A stretch of DNA of 64,000 bases from Rosellinia necatrix (taxonomy: Eukaryota > Ascomycota > Sordariomycetes > Xylariales > Xylariaceae): NCBI GenBank assembly GCA_021209875.1, contig JAGYVD010000001.1, positions 4,092,001-4,156,000 of the forward strand, given 5' to 3'. The notes under the pieces are model-generated. The model was not told where the DNA came from, made no database searches, and saw only the letters and a program-made list of their open reading frames with translations. Both the position numbers and the translations under genes were made by a program. Each line of letters opens with the position of its first letter. Positions within the stretch are counted from its first letter, which is position 1. Positions 1 through 10,262 of the stretch are shown here, piece by piece.

Positions 1-3000
1 GGGGCGAGCGAGAGTAGGGTGATACCGATCCCTGATTGCTCCCGTATTGCTCGATGCTATGGAGGGTGGGGTTCCTGTAGTCTTGATAGCCCATGGCGTC
101 GCTCGCGTCTTGGATGCCAAGGGAATCGTAGGCCGGGAACGGCTCGGTATCGGGCACTTGCATGCTCATGGGGTAGGTAGCGCTGTGTTGTGCAAACGCC
201 GTGGTCGTAGTTGCTGGGAGGCCCGTATATTGCTGCTGGGTGTTGTATCGTGGTTGTGTTATAATGCTAGCCGCTTGGGAGGGCATGACGTGGTATGGTT
301 GCCCTGTCTGCTGCTGGGAATAGTAAACGTTCCTCATGGGTGCTTGAGGCCCAGAGGAAAATCCCATTGTGTTCGCAGTGCGATACTCTGGTGGGTTCGC
401 ATTTGTCTGTGGAACCTGTGGACTAATATTTTGGATATCGGATCTCATTGAGGGTGTGGCTGGTTGTGGAGGGATGCCGAAATGGCGTGGTGGTGGGTCC
501 TGGACAGGGCTAATGATAGTATCCGGATCAAGATCCTTCTTCAAGACAATATCTAGCACAGGGAGGCTGATCTGCTCCATGTGTTTGGCGAGATGTACTG
601 TAAGCTTTTTCCAAGACGGGAAGCTCTTGCCACAAAAACGGCAGGGCTCTTCACTTGCTTTCAGCTTTGTCTCCTCATGACACTGTTCAACCTTTTGCCA
701 TGTGTGGTCGACTCCACCGGCCTTTTTAATGGCGGCTTTCGTCTTGATTTTAGGCTCCGGAAATTTATGCTCGCGAACTAGATGCTGCAAAAAGTTGTCT
801 CTTCTGTAGCATATGTGGTGGCAGTCATCCACGTCACACGTCCACCACTCGAGATGGCGGTGGCCCTCATTTTCATGACGGACCCAGTCAGCCTTTCGCT
901 TGAACATCTTTGGGTCCCGACATCGATCCCAAGTGCAGGTGAATGGCTGTACATCTTCGTGAACATGCTTCGTCCAATCGGAGGGTTTTTGAAACTTTTT
1001 GATAGTGAAGCAGAGCGGGCATTCAAATTCCGCTGGGAGGGCCGTCGCTGGGGGTAGAGTGATCCCTTGTGGGAAGCTCTCCGCGTTGATATTCCCTTCG
1101 CGGGGTGTTGCTTCTTCGTCCGATGAAATCGCCCTAGCTGACGACTGATCGGCTCCACGATCGCCGCTACGGCCATCAAAATATCTTACGGTACCTCCAA
1201 GTGATTGGCACAGATGCTTGGAAGGGCACTCCTGTTGATTGACTTGGGCCATGTGGTTTTGTTTTGCTAATAAGAGCTGCTTATAGCGAATGTGCAATTG
1301 ATAAGCAATGCGCTCGACCAGATAGCCGTTGGGATTATCGGGGGTCGCAAGACTAGGGTTAATGTCCAAAATATGAGCTTTGAACCCATTGACTGTCGGG
1401 TCGATGATTTTCGTTTTTCCCTGCTCTACCTTGAAGTCTATTTCGTCCAAGCCATCGTCATCGTCATCGTCATCCTCCTCTTGGTCGGGTTGAGGATATC
1501 GAGCGAGCTGCGCCACTGGAGGGCCACCCTGCTTCCTCAGCATATCCACCAAATTGGAGAGTGCGGGGGCCGAAGCCTTGGGGAGCTCTGTCCTGCTTCG
1601 CTGTCTTCGCATATGAGGCACAGCGAGGGATCCAAACGGACTTTTCGGCGAAGTGATGGGCGTCGCGCTGATCGAGCCACTGCGGGCGTGTTGGGTCCCA
1701 ATTGCCGCGACATTCGTGCCCATTCCCACTAGGGCAGTGGTTAAACGAGGCGTGGGCTTCTTACTAAGCCCCCAGCTGGTTGTGCGGGGTGGAGGCGCAA
1801 GGCTGTCTTTACTTTCTCGGTGCTCAATCGGATCGCCAAACTCTTCTGGTGGAAGTTCGCTCGCGCTGCTTCCTTTGCGCTTACGATGTCCGCCAATGCT
1901 CGTTTTTCGGCTTATACTCGTAACTCGTTGGAGGATGCTTGGCCTGCGTGCGTTGGCACTAATGGACAGCTTCTTTAGAAAACTCCCGGTTGTTACGCCT
2001 TCCATATCTGCAATGCTAGGCAAGCTTCGTCGACGCGTTCCCCAGGTAGCTGCCTTGGAAACAATGGAGGCATTGTCGAACTGACGACGGAACCTCTCGA
2101 TGGCAGCCTGTGCAGTGTCTGGTTGGTAGCGTTTATCTCCGGAGTGGATAGCGTGTATAGTTGGCGCGTCTTCCCAAGTGCGGTGGTACTGCATCAAATC
2201 ACGGTCCATATCCGTTATGTATCCGCCTGGGCCATCAACCACAAAGTACGTTTGTCCTTCTATATGTCGATTCTCCGTATTATCGCCGAGCGGAATCTCA
2301 CCAGGTGGGATATTATCTTCGTCTTCTCCGGCGCCCACATATCTCCGGTTTGAGCCTTCCTCGCCGATAGCAGGAGCCCCGCCGATATTTCCAGCTATCC
2401 AGGCGTCGACCTCCCGGTTTTTTTCTTCTATTTCACGCCGTGTCGCTTGTTGATCGATGCTGAGGACTTCCTCCAACGGACGTTCCCCGGGTGCGAGACC
2501 ACGATGCCCAGTACTTACGTTGGGCGCCCAGTTCCCACGCTCATCACGAGATACGTGGGGTGGGTTGTCGTAGGGTCGCTCAGAAGCCAAGTCACCGGCA
2601 ATGCTATGTGAAGGCCGGACGGTACAGGGACTCTCCGCGCCAGTGGCGAGCGACCTCTCTATACCTTGCACCGGAGCGCCATCTTCTTTGCCCCATATAG
2701 AAACTGTCACTCGGGGACTTTGAGTCGTCATCGTCAATGCGGCCGGTGCCGGACTTTCGTTGCTCGACCAGCTGCCACGATTTGTGTCTGGCGTTAATTG
2801 AGGATCCGACTGACTGGAGTCGACCGAATCAATCGAGGGTTCCTGCTGCGCAGGGCGATCCTTGTTTAGGCCGGATTCTTGTATACCGATAATAGTCTGT
2901 TGATTTGGCGCAAAGGTCTGATGAGCTGGAATAGAGGGCGTCGGACGAGGACTCAGGGGGTAGACGGTCTGGTGGCTAACCCCGCCTGGCGGCATGAGCC

Positions 3001-3313
3001 ACTCAGCAATGTCGTCAAAGTTGGCACCAAGAAACGGATCGTCAAACTCGCTTCCAGCAAAGAGTTCGCTAGTTTGGTAGCAGTCGGCAACCGAGACGTT
3101 ATCGCCTGGCGTATTGGAATTCAGCGTTGGCGAGGCCGAGTTACTGGGAATATGTGAGGAGTAAGGCGAGAGCAAATGAGATTCAGGGGTGACGGGGTCG
3201 TTGTGATGGTGTTTAGGATGGCTATTGATAGAGCGAAGGGGTTGTGGGCGGGTGTTGGAGTTGTCACTTAGGTCGTGAAGCGACGCAGGAGATATGGTAT
3301 ACATGGAAGACAT
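1..3313 (-). CDS. C2H2 zinc-finger protein, 3' end beyond the window
   Basis: One reading frame stays open with no stop from the ATG at 3313 to the left edge: 1104 codons without an intron, and the C-terminus is outside the window. The first 600 residues or so are Ser/Pro-rich and look disordered. An Asp/Glu run (DEEDDDDDDDGLDE) lies near residues 610-625. Residues about 760-925 hold a Cys/His cluster: FECPLCFTIKKF, then FTCTWDRC, WTCDVDDCHHICYRRDN and CRFCGKSFPSWKKLTVHLAKH, which resemble several C2H2 fingers of unequal spacing. The tail is rich in Gln, Pro, Thr and Tyr. I know this arrangement from uncharacterised nuclear C2H2 proteins of Pezizomycotina; a role in transcription is inferred. 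The reading frame is certain; the target and pathway are unknown. Confidence 0.85.
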   Translation of the reverse strand, partial: MSSMYTISPASLHDLSDNSNTRPQPLRSINSHPKHHHNDPVTPESHLLSPYSSHIPSNSASPTLNSNTPGDNVSVADCYQTSELFAGSEFDDPFLGANFDDIAEWLMPPGGVSHQTVYPLSPRPTPSIPAHQTFAPNQQTIIGIQESGLNKDRPAQQEPSIDSVDSSQSDPQLTPDTNRGSWSSNESPAPAALTMTTQSPRVTVSIWGKEDGAPVQGIERSLATGAESPCTVRPSHSIAGDLASERPYDNPPHVSRDERGNWAPNVSTGHRGLAPGERPLEEVLSIDQQATRREIEEKNREVDAWIAGNIGGAPAIGEEGSNRRYVGAGEDEDNIPPGEIPLGDNTENRHIEGQTYFVVDGPGGYITDMDRDLMQYHRTWEDAPTIHAIHSGDKRYQPDTAQAAIERFRRQFDNASIVSKAATWGTRRRSLPSIADMEGVTTGSFLKKLSISANARRPSILQRVTSISRKTSIGGHRKRKGSSASELPPEEFGDPIEHRESKDSLAPPPRTTSWGLSKKPTPRLTTALVGMGTNVAAIGTQHARSGSISATPITSPKSPFGSLAVPHMRRQRSRTELPKASAPALSNLVDMLRKQGGPPVAQLARYPQPDQEEDDDDDDDGLDEIDFKVEQGKTKIIDPTVNGFKAHILDINPSLATPDNPNGYLVERIAYQLHIRYKQLLLAKQNHMAQVNQQECPSKHLCQSLGGTVRYFDGRSGDRGADQSSARAISSDEEATPREGNINAESFPQGITLPPATALPAEFECPLCFTIKKFQKPSDWTKHVHEDVQPFTCTWDRCRDPKMFKRKADWVRHENEGHRHLEWWTCDVDDCHHICYRRDNFLQHLVREHKFPEPKIKTKAAIKKAGGVDHTWQKVEQCHEETKLKASEEPCRFCGKSFPSWKKLTVHLAKHMEQISLPVLDIVLKKDLDPDTIISPVQDPPPRHFGIPPQPATPSMRSDIQNISPQVPQTNANPPEYRTANTMGFSSGPQAPMRNVYYSQQQTGQPYHVMPSQAASIITQPRYNTQQQYTGLPATTTTAFAQHSATYPMSMQVPDTEPFPAYDSLGIQDASDAMGYQDYRNPTLHSIEQYGSNQGSVSPYSRSP

Positions 3314-6300
3314 GACTGAGGCTCCTAGTGGGGTAAGTAATTGCTAGATATATCTGAGTCGGATGGCACTATGATCGCCCAGGTCTTCTCGTTGCGGTCA
3401 AGAGCAGACCATGTTCCGGGCTCGAGAACGGCACAGGTGATACCAGGGCGCGCGGGCATGAGGTTTTCACACGCAGACCCAAGTACGGTATGGATTCAAA
3501 AGCGATGGATTGAGATCGTGTCGTCGGTAATAGGGATCTAACTGCTACGAGCCCGTGGAATCCGAAGGCGCGAGTGTTGAGCCCGATCGGTTGTTGAAAG
3601 ACGCTGCTGGCCGGTTGATGTGTGAAGCTGAGATGGCTTAATTCCACAGGTAAAAATGGGGGGCTGTGGTTGACTTGGATCGAGGCCGTGGCGCTTATGG
3701 CCAAGAGTGGAGCGACTTGTGATTCGGTTGGCGGGCTGAAAGTGGAAATACCAGTTAACAACCCAGGAGGGATACGCTAACGTCTACCGTAGATGAATGG
3801 CAAAGAGTGCGATCGATATCTGCATGGCAATGACGAGAAGGAGGCCGTGCAAGATGCTTAGCTTTAGAAAGTGGAAATGTGACGGGGTCCTTGCGGCAGG
3901 GGACCGGGCCGCTCGTCGTTATTCGACAGATAGACCGGACAGGGAGACACAGAACCTGCAGCAGAATGTGGCAGAGGTAGAGGAGGCTTGACGAGGTGTT
4001 CCGAGAGGCAGACACAGAATACATGGCAGCAGAGGTTAGCTGGGTGCAGTGTGGTTATTTACTTGGCGACATGGATACGACATCAGCGACAGTCTGGTCC
4101 GCGCACCACGATGGCCGTAGCGTACTGCTGGAAGGTACATACGCTGCCATAGCACATATGTATGCAGTGCAGTAGCAGTCTTGGGAGGGATAGGCCACCC
4201 GAGACCCGTGTCGGCTGGCCCACCGGCATCGCCAATCGTTGTGATCGTCCAAGCCTGTGGTGGAGTGTAATATCGCTATAAGGCTTTGCCCAAAACAGCT
4301 GGGGGTCGTTAGGCATTCTTCCTGTCGCTCAGCCCCAGAGCCGAATCCCCACCCAAGAGGACACACACCTCCTGTATGGTTACTTCGTACGGGTAGAGGT
4401 ACCGATCCTGTATATGATGTCGTGTACAACCGTGGTGTCCTGGACAGTCAGTCCGTTCGTTGTATGTGTGAGTGCATTCAGCTGCACTATGTATAGTACC
4501 TCCGTCACGGAGCATGGGTACCTACTCTACATCCTCGTAGAATTTTGTTAGACATCCATCCATCCACCCATCTATCCACCCACCAGACACAACCTGATCT
4601 GTATGCACACTAGGTAACGCGCGCCTGAGTGTACCATACAGCAGGGGTGCTCTGGGTAGATAGGGAGAGGATGGTGACCAACTTTCACCATCTCTTCATC
4701 AGCCAAAGAGGACACACAAGAGCAGATTTCCCCCGTGGCAGCGCTCGAAGTTGATTTCACTGCCGTCTCAAGGTCGACCATCTGGGACGACGACAACGGG
4801 AGGATCCCTTGACGGGCTCTCGACTAATAAGTAGGTAGGTCTGAGCACGCTGGTGTATGAGAAGTTGGGATGGATTAGGAACCGTTTATGTCTCATGAAA
4901 CTGGCTGCCGTCCGATTGGATATCCTGGCATCCTACCCCGATCTGGGGACAAATGATGGATGACAGGCGCCTTGATGATGCTTGACCACGAGCTGAAAAC
5001 GGCTGGTAACATTCATCTGCAAAGGCCATTCATCTGTGTCAACCACGACGGGATACTCCTGGTTAGCTCACCGCCGACACCTGGACCCCCGATCCTTTCG
5101 TCCCTTGCGGGTTTGAAAGGGGCAATCGGGTCATTTCTGTTGACCTCAAGTCCCCAGAAAGTGACCGACACGCGAGCACCGGTTCCTTCAGCCAGCACTA
5201 TTCTGGCATGGTATGGTGCCCAACACGACTACAATGGGCAGTCCCGTTGGTGGCTCATCAGCACATCACTGGTACCCACCTATATTATATGAACGTGCGA
5301 ATACATAATATAAGCGAAAATTACTACGGTGGACAAAACTGTTGACGTGATGACCGTGTATATTCGGAAATCGGAAGGAAGAAAAATAGAAATTAACAAG
5401 GTCAGCTTCTAAGAATAGGGAAACCAAAAAAAATGGGGATCAATAATCGGCAAGCCTTATGGCACTCCCATGACTACCTAGTTACCTAGGTACTTAGAGG
5501 CTTCTAGCGCTGCAGGATTGCACATTTTAAAAACTCGGTGTGGGAATTTTGATTGGCTGCCGTTGTTCCGCCATCGGCTTCAAAAAATACCTAACTAACT
5601 ACCTACCCTAGGTAGTAGACTTGACCTGCTGGAGACCTATAGGTACCTAGGTACCTAAAGAGGGGGCAGAGAGGGGGTACACAGCCCCTCGATATCTTCT
5701 CGACTAACAGAACCGTTCACTGCTGTAACCACTCGCACTCGACCACCAGAACACAAGTACGGGAGAGGTGGTGTACTACGTACTAAGGTACCTACCGAGG
5801 CAGGTTATTACTGGTGGTTTAAGCGTTGGGGGCCAAATGCCCCCGAAATCCCACAAACTCGCGGTCGTCCCGTCTGGTAGGTAGTGCGCGTACGGAGTAC
5901 ATGATTAGCTGGGTGGAACAGGTGTCTAAATTTACTCGATACCCGTAAACCCGAGTCTAGCGGTCCTATTTTCGGTACTATATTAGCTCGGGTTACTTGT
6001 CGCCCAGTATCCAGTACCTAAGTTACTATAAGCTACCTACCTAAGGTATATACCTACCTGGGTAGGTAGGCTGCCTACCTACTAGGCAAGTACCCACCCA
6101 CCTACCTACTACGTAAGGTTAGGTAGTACATAGTCGGTACCTTTTTGACCAGGAGAAGAGAGGGGTTATTCAATTCCTTGGGCATGGTGCGCGGAGCGTC
6201 ATACCATGTGAAATCACCAACCATCTCATCCAGTCTAACTGTTGGTGTGATTTCGCCTTCAACATTCATCCCACCGCACCGGACGTCACACCAGATGTCA

Positions 6301-6421
6301 CCAACACTGATGGTCAACTTCTCTGCCTCCCAATCAAACCTCGACTAGAGACAGACATGTTTGAGGTTCGTTATTCGTCGCCGTCCCCGTGTTAGAACTG
6401 AGGCATTCGACGCCACGGGAG
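3314..6421. other. Intergenic region between divergent genes
   Basis: About 3.1 kb between the C2H2 gene (-) and the DUF202 gene (+). Only short open frames occur on both strands (for example minus 4055-4429), none of which I recognise. It presumably contains the promoters and 5' leaders of both genes. The right half, from about 5450, is dominated by TACCTA/TAGGTA arrays. Confidence 0.6.
5586..6132. repeat. TACCTA/TAGGTA short-repeat array
   Basis: Dense, imperfect clusters of CCTA and TAGG words, often as palindromes such as TAGGTACCTA, at about 5586-5660 and 6016-6132, with scattered copies between. The same motif recurs in most large gaps of this window and in none of the coding exons I modelled, so it is an intergenic low-complexity signature of this genome. 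Confidence 0.75.
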
Positions 6422-7112
6422 ATGATGTCGCTCGTAGATGGGACCTGTTGTCATTGCCTCTCTCTCGGCCACGGCTCAGCAAGGCGACAGTCCGTCGATG
6501 GCGGTGGCGCTCATTCAGATAAGATAGCTAGCTGACTGGTGTAATGGCCCGTAGCCACATCCCGAGGAGCACCTCCACCTCCGATTGCATCGTGCCGCGT
6601 CGGTAGCCTTGACGTCCAAGGAGTAAGCATCCAGCGAACAGACATGTCTCGTATTTCTCTGTCGTGTCTTCCTGCTCGCCATATCAATGGGGCATTCACC
6701 TAGACGCCCCCCTGCCCATTTCATGCAGTGCCTTGTGTTGTCGGGTCGTGGAATGCAGTGGCGCTGACGTCTCGGCTCCAGGCTCGTTGAGATACGGGCA
6801 GCACAGAGGACCTTCGAGGGGGCTTATACGCGGACTGCCCTCTCGCAGTTTAGCTTTGCCCTGATCATACTGAAGATCTTCACTTCTGAGTTCTACGCTA
6901 TCGGTGCCCTTTTTGCTGTCTATGGGGCGACGGTCATGCTGTGCGCCATGTATCGGCGGTACGAGGGAAACAGGCAGTTCTTCAGCACCACGGACAGTGA
7001 TGGGAAGGTTCTGAGCAAGTTTCGCACTTCTAACAATAGCGTCTTGCTCCTCACCGTACTGAGCCTCGGTGCTTATATCGGATTACTTATACTGACTTGG
7101 AATTTGTCGTGA
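6422..7112 (+). CDS. Small DUF202-family membrane protein
   Basis: The last exon (6782-7112) is clearly coding. It contains AAQRTFEGAYTRTALSQF, a hydrophobic pair of helices (FALIILKIF and YAIGALFAVYGATVML), then RRYEGNRQFFS and a last helix ending at TGA 7110-7112. The RTF...RTAL start followed by helices fits DUF202, a family of small membrane proteins of unknown function. A good intron (GTAAGC donor at 6623, CTGAC branch, CAG at 6779-6781) joins an exon at 6555-6622 encoding ALTSKE. For the start I propose ATG 6422 with a four-codon first exon (6422-6433) and an intron with GTAGAT/TAG ends, which gives 136 residues. The C-terminal exon and family are fairly secure; the first exon is tentative. 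Confidence 0.62.
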
Positions 7113-8809
7113 GTCTTCTACTATTGGGCTACTAGCGTCATCTTTTTCAACTCTATGGGGGCCACGTTGGCAGAGAACATATAACGAGGAACATTGGCTA
7201 TCAGAAGGCTGTGATGATTTTATCTTGGGATTCAAACCGGGAGCTGCACCAATGGGAACCGACTGCTCCCACATGAGTCCTACATCTATTTCCTTACCAC
7301 GTAGCACCCGATGCGGGGGTTGAGGGAACTTCTAAGCCTGGGGGATGGCTTTGTGCAGGAGAACGTGGACGTGATTGCACCATGCATGCAATAAGAGGGC
7401 AGGTCATAGGATAGCCCATCCAATTGCCATTGCCAGCGAATAACTACCAGTACCACCCACGACAACAAGCACATGTAGGGGACACGTATAAATGGTGCGG
7501 AGAAAAGCAATACATGGTACATCTACGCTTATTCAATCTAATACCAGATCGCAATACTCTCTGTGGAAGAAATAAAAACAAACCAGTGTCAGGCGGCAAT
7601 CACACCATGACTCATAGAAGAACGCTCAAAAACAAAAACCAAAAAAAAAAAAAAACCGTTGAAACAGAAAAAAGCGAGAGGGAAAAAAAACTTTTGGCCC
7701 CCTACCATCCTTCGCACCCTTTCCTTCCCAAAAATAAGTAGCAATCAAAAGTAGATATCAGCTGGTGCAAGACAAAGATACAAGAACGTAAAGGTCTGAA
7801 AATGGGGGCTCGGCGTATAATTAAAGATGTGCCCAAATAACGATCCATGTTGAAAAGAATAGAGTCAGTCGGTCCACCCCGTCGCCTTTTCCCGCCCTTG
7901 CATTAGCCACAATAAACATAGCCGAGCCGTGCCTCCCCCTCCCCCCCCCCTCTCTCTCTCTCTCTTCGGCAACACACGTTCGGCCGCAGTGGAAATTAGT
8001 GGTAGGCTTATTCATAGTCAACTCGTATAGTACAGTGCCATCCCACGCGTGCGGCCGTTTGATGCTGACCACCACCACCCATTACCCAAATAGCCTGGAT
8101 TGGTCTTTTTTTGGGGAGGTAGAGAGAGAGGTAGAGAGAGGGGCCGGGTCGGGTGCGGCCGTTTGGCCGCGTTATTATCGACGGCAGTGACGCGGCATAG
8201 AAAAGAAATAAAAAGGAAACGGAAAATGGGCAGGCGGAGAGGCGGGACGGATTGAGACAAGACGGCACGGGAGAGGGAAGGGGGAGGGAGACGGGGGGCT
8301 GATAGGTCGCGCGTGTTTTGTTCCCGTGGCGCCCTCGACGTTGCAGCACTGGAGAAAAAGAAGAGCATCTGTTTTTTTCCCGCCCTACTCGCGGCCGAGA
8401 CTTCGGATCCCTGCGGACCGATGGTGAAATATGTATATGTGAACTCCTCCTTCTCTCCGTGCCGTTGGAATATGTATTAGGGGCTCGTCTCCCTCCTCTG
8501 CTCTTCACTTGATGCTACTCCTGGCGAAGCGTTCGTGATCCATCATCGCCTTGCGAAACCCGTTGGGGCTGGCCATGCAAGCATCCGCGGAATGACTGGA
8601 AGACAACAGGTGGTTGCACTTGTCTTTCTGCAATCATTCCAGGGCCCGTATTCTTCTCCTTTTGTTGAGCTTCGGTCTCCTTCATCGTCTTCACTAGGTT
8701 CGCTAGCGCCGAGATGTCATTACTGTAACGTAGCGCTGATATACATCTTCGATAGCCTGTGTCGATGCCTGGACGGACGTCCCGAGAGCAACAAGGCTCG
8801 ATGCTAGAG
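7113..8809. other. Intergenic region with low-complexity tracts
   Basis: Lies between the convergent 3' ends of the DUF202 gene (+) and the Zn2Cys6 gene (-). It contains an A15 run (7641-7655), a C/T tract (7932-7966) and G/A tracts (8113-8143, 8266-8298). An open minus frame continues at 8515-9081 and overlaps the Zn2Cys6 last exon in another phase. A further 3' exon of that gene is possible but I could not support a splice. Confidence 0.5.
7932..7966 (+). repeat. Polypyrimidine tract (C-run then CT repeat)
   Basis: A run of Cs interrupted by a few Ts is followed by alternating CT. Purine tracts of matching type (GAGAGAG with GGTA interruptions) lie at 8113-8143 and 8266-8298 on the same strand. 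Such tracts can adopt triplex DNA and are prone to length errors in sequencing. Confidence 0.8.
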
Positions 8810-10262
8810 TTATCTCTCATAATAAATCCCGTCGATCTGGGCGGCGTTTTCGCCCGCAGACGAAACGGGGTGTCCCCCTTCCGCGTACCATGGCTGATAC
8901 TGTTGCTGCCACGCCGTATAGGAGGCGGCAGGGGTAGTCTCAATACCAGTCGGGTGGTACATGTCTGAAGCCACAGAGCCTTTCCTCTCGTATGCCCTGC
9001 TCGGGATCGTCGCGTATTGCACGGGATGCTCTCCGCTAAACGACATCGACCTGGTCGGCTGCTGGTACGGGGACCACGCATCTTCGGATCGAGATGTGCC
9101 TTCCGGCGCTATGGCCGCTTGTAAGGGGGACGGCGCCCACGTCGCGGAGGTCTGCGACGCCGTCACAGTGTAAGGGACGTAGCCAGGGGCTACGGGCGAC
9201 TCGGGTGGATAGCTTCTCCACGACGTGGCGATGTCCTCCGGTTTCGCCATGGGACTCGACGTCCAGCTGTCCATAGCCTGGCCGTAGTTGTATGGTCTGG
9301 CGGCCGATGCCCCTGAAGCGACTTTGAAACTACTTAGCGGCCGACGATTGTCAGTAGCAGACTTGGGCACAACCTACGTTTGGGGTCGTCGAGATAGGAG
9401 TCTGGCCTCATATCGTGGCTCGCTGGCATCGCCCTGCCATGGTAGGGTTGGTGCGTCTGCATATCGCCGGCGTGGCCGGGCGCGATCGGGGGTGACATGG
9501 CTGCCGATGCTAGCATCACCTTGGGAAGCGGCCTAGATCCCGCCCTGATCACGGAAGGGGGTGGCGGTTGCTGGTCTACAGCATAGAATTGGCAATCTTT
9601 CTTGAGTCTAATGCACTGGCTACAGCGTCCATCGTCCTTCACGGGTTGACATCTAATCTTCCGCTTTCGACAGTTCCCTAAGAGGTCATTTAGCATCGTC
9701 CAAACCCCTCTTCGTGTTATACTACGCCCTGGTTTCACCTACCGCAGGCCATGTTCGTCCTCGCATATCCAAGCCTGTTCCTCTTCTTATCTCCAGAGAG
9801 ACCAAGGGGCTCCGCGTCGGGTTCGTTCATCCCCTGTGGTCTCACGTTAGGGGTCGAGTGGGATCTTCTGAGTTTCAAGGCTTTGGATAGAGATTCTCGT
9901 CGTCTTGCGAGGGGGTTGTGAGTGACCGGGGGTGGGTACGCTGGCAGTGGAAGAAGAGGAGCTGGAAGCTGGGCTGGAAGCTGGGCTGGAAGCTGGGTTG
10001 GAATAGATGGTGCTGAAGGGACTAGTGGTTGCTGGAGAGGTCTTACCTCCATGACGGAGTTAGTCGATGGCGGATAGCTGGACATGTAGGCCGGGTGTGA
10101 CATGTCCATCGAGGCACTGCTGTGCGACGACGATGGATAGTGGAAGGACATTGTAGTTTGCATGCAACGGTTAGGTTCCAAGGCAGATGCGGGAGAATTC
10201 GCCGGTAATTCTGTTTCAATCCGCGGGACCCTGCTAAAGTTGCCACGCTGAGAAGTAGACAT
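8810..10262 (-). CDS. Zn2Cys6 fungal-type transcription factor
   Basis: A three-exon model gives 440 residues: 10262-9743, 9677-9378 and 9312-8810. Both introns are 65 bp with GTAGGT donors and TAG/CAG acceptors, and the phases agree. Intron 1 splits the DNA-binding domain. Joining gives ACGNCRKRKIRC, completing a zinc cluster with cysteines at 173, 176, 183, 192, 195 and 202 (spacing 2-6-8-2-6), the binuclear GAL4-type DNA-binding motif. The cluster is internal, preceded by a Ser/Pro-rich region with a QLPA repeat and followed by a Pro/Ser/Tyr/Gln-rich tail. No fungal-specific TF middle homology region is seen, so this is a small regulator of unknown target. The C-terminal exon boundary is the least certain part. 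Confidence 0.8.
9957..10000 (-). repeat. In-frame 12-bp tandem repeat (QLPA units)
   Basis: Three to four near-identical copies of a 12-base unit (plus strand gctggaagctgg) inside the first exon of the Zn2Cys6 gene, encoding QLPA QLPA QLPA PL. The unit is a multiple of three, so copy-number change would keep the frame. Confidence 0.8.

Noticed and set aside
8515..9081. 188-codon minus-strand frame overlapping the Zn2Cys6 last exon
   Set aside because: The first half is a shadow. The second half (KTMKETEAQQKEKN) might be an extra exon, but no convincing donor and acceptor pair joins it.
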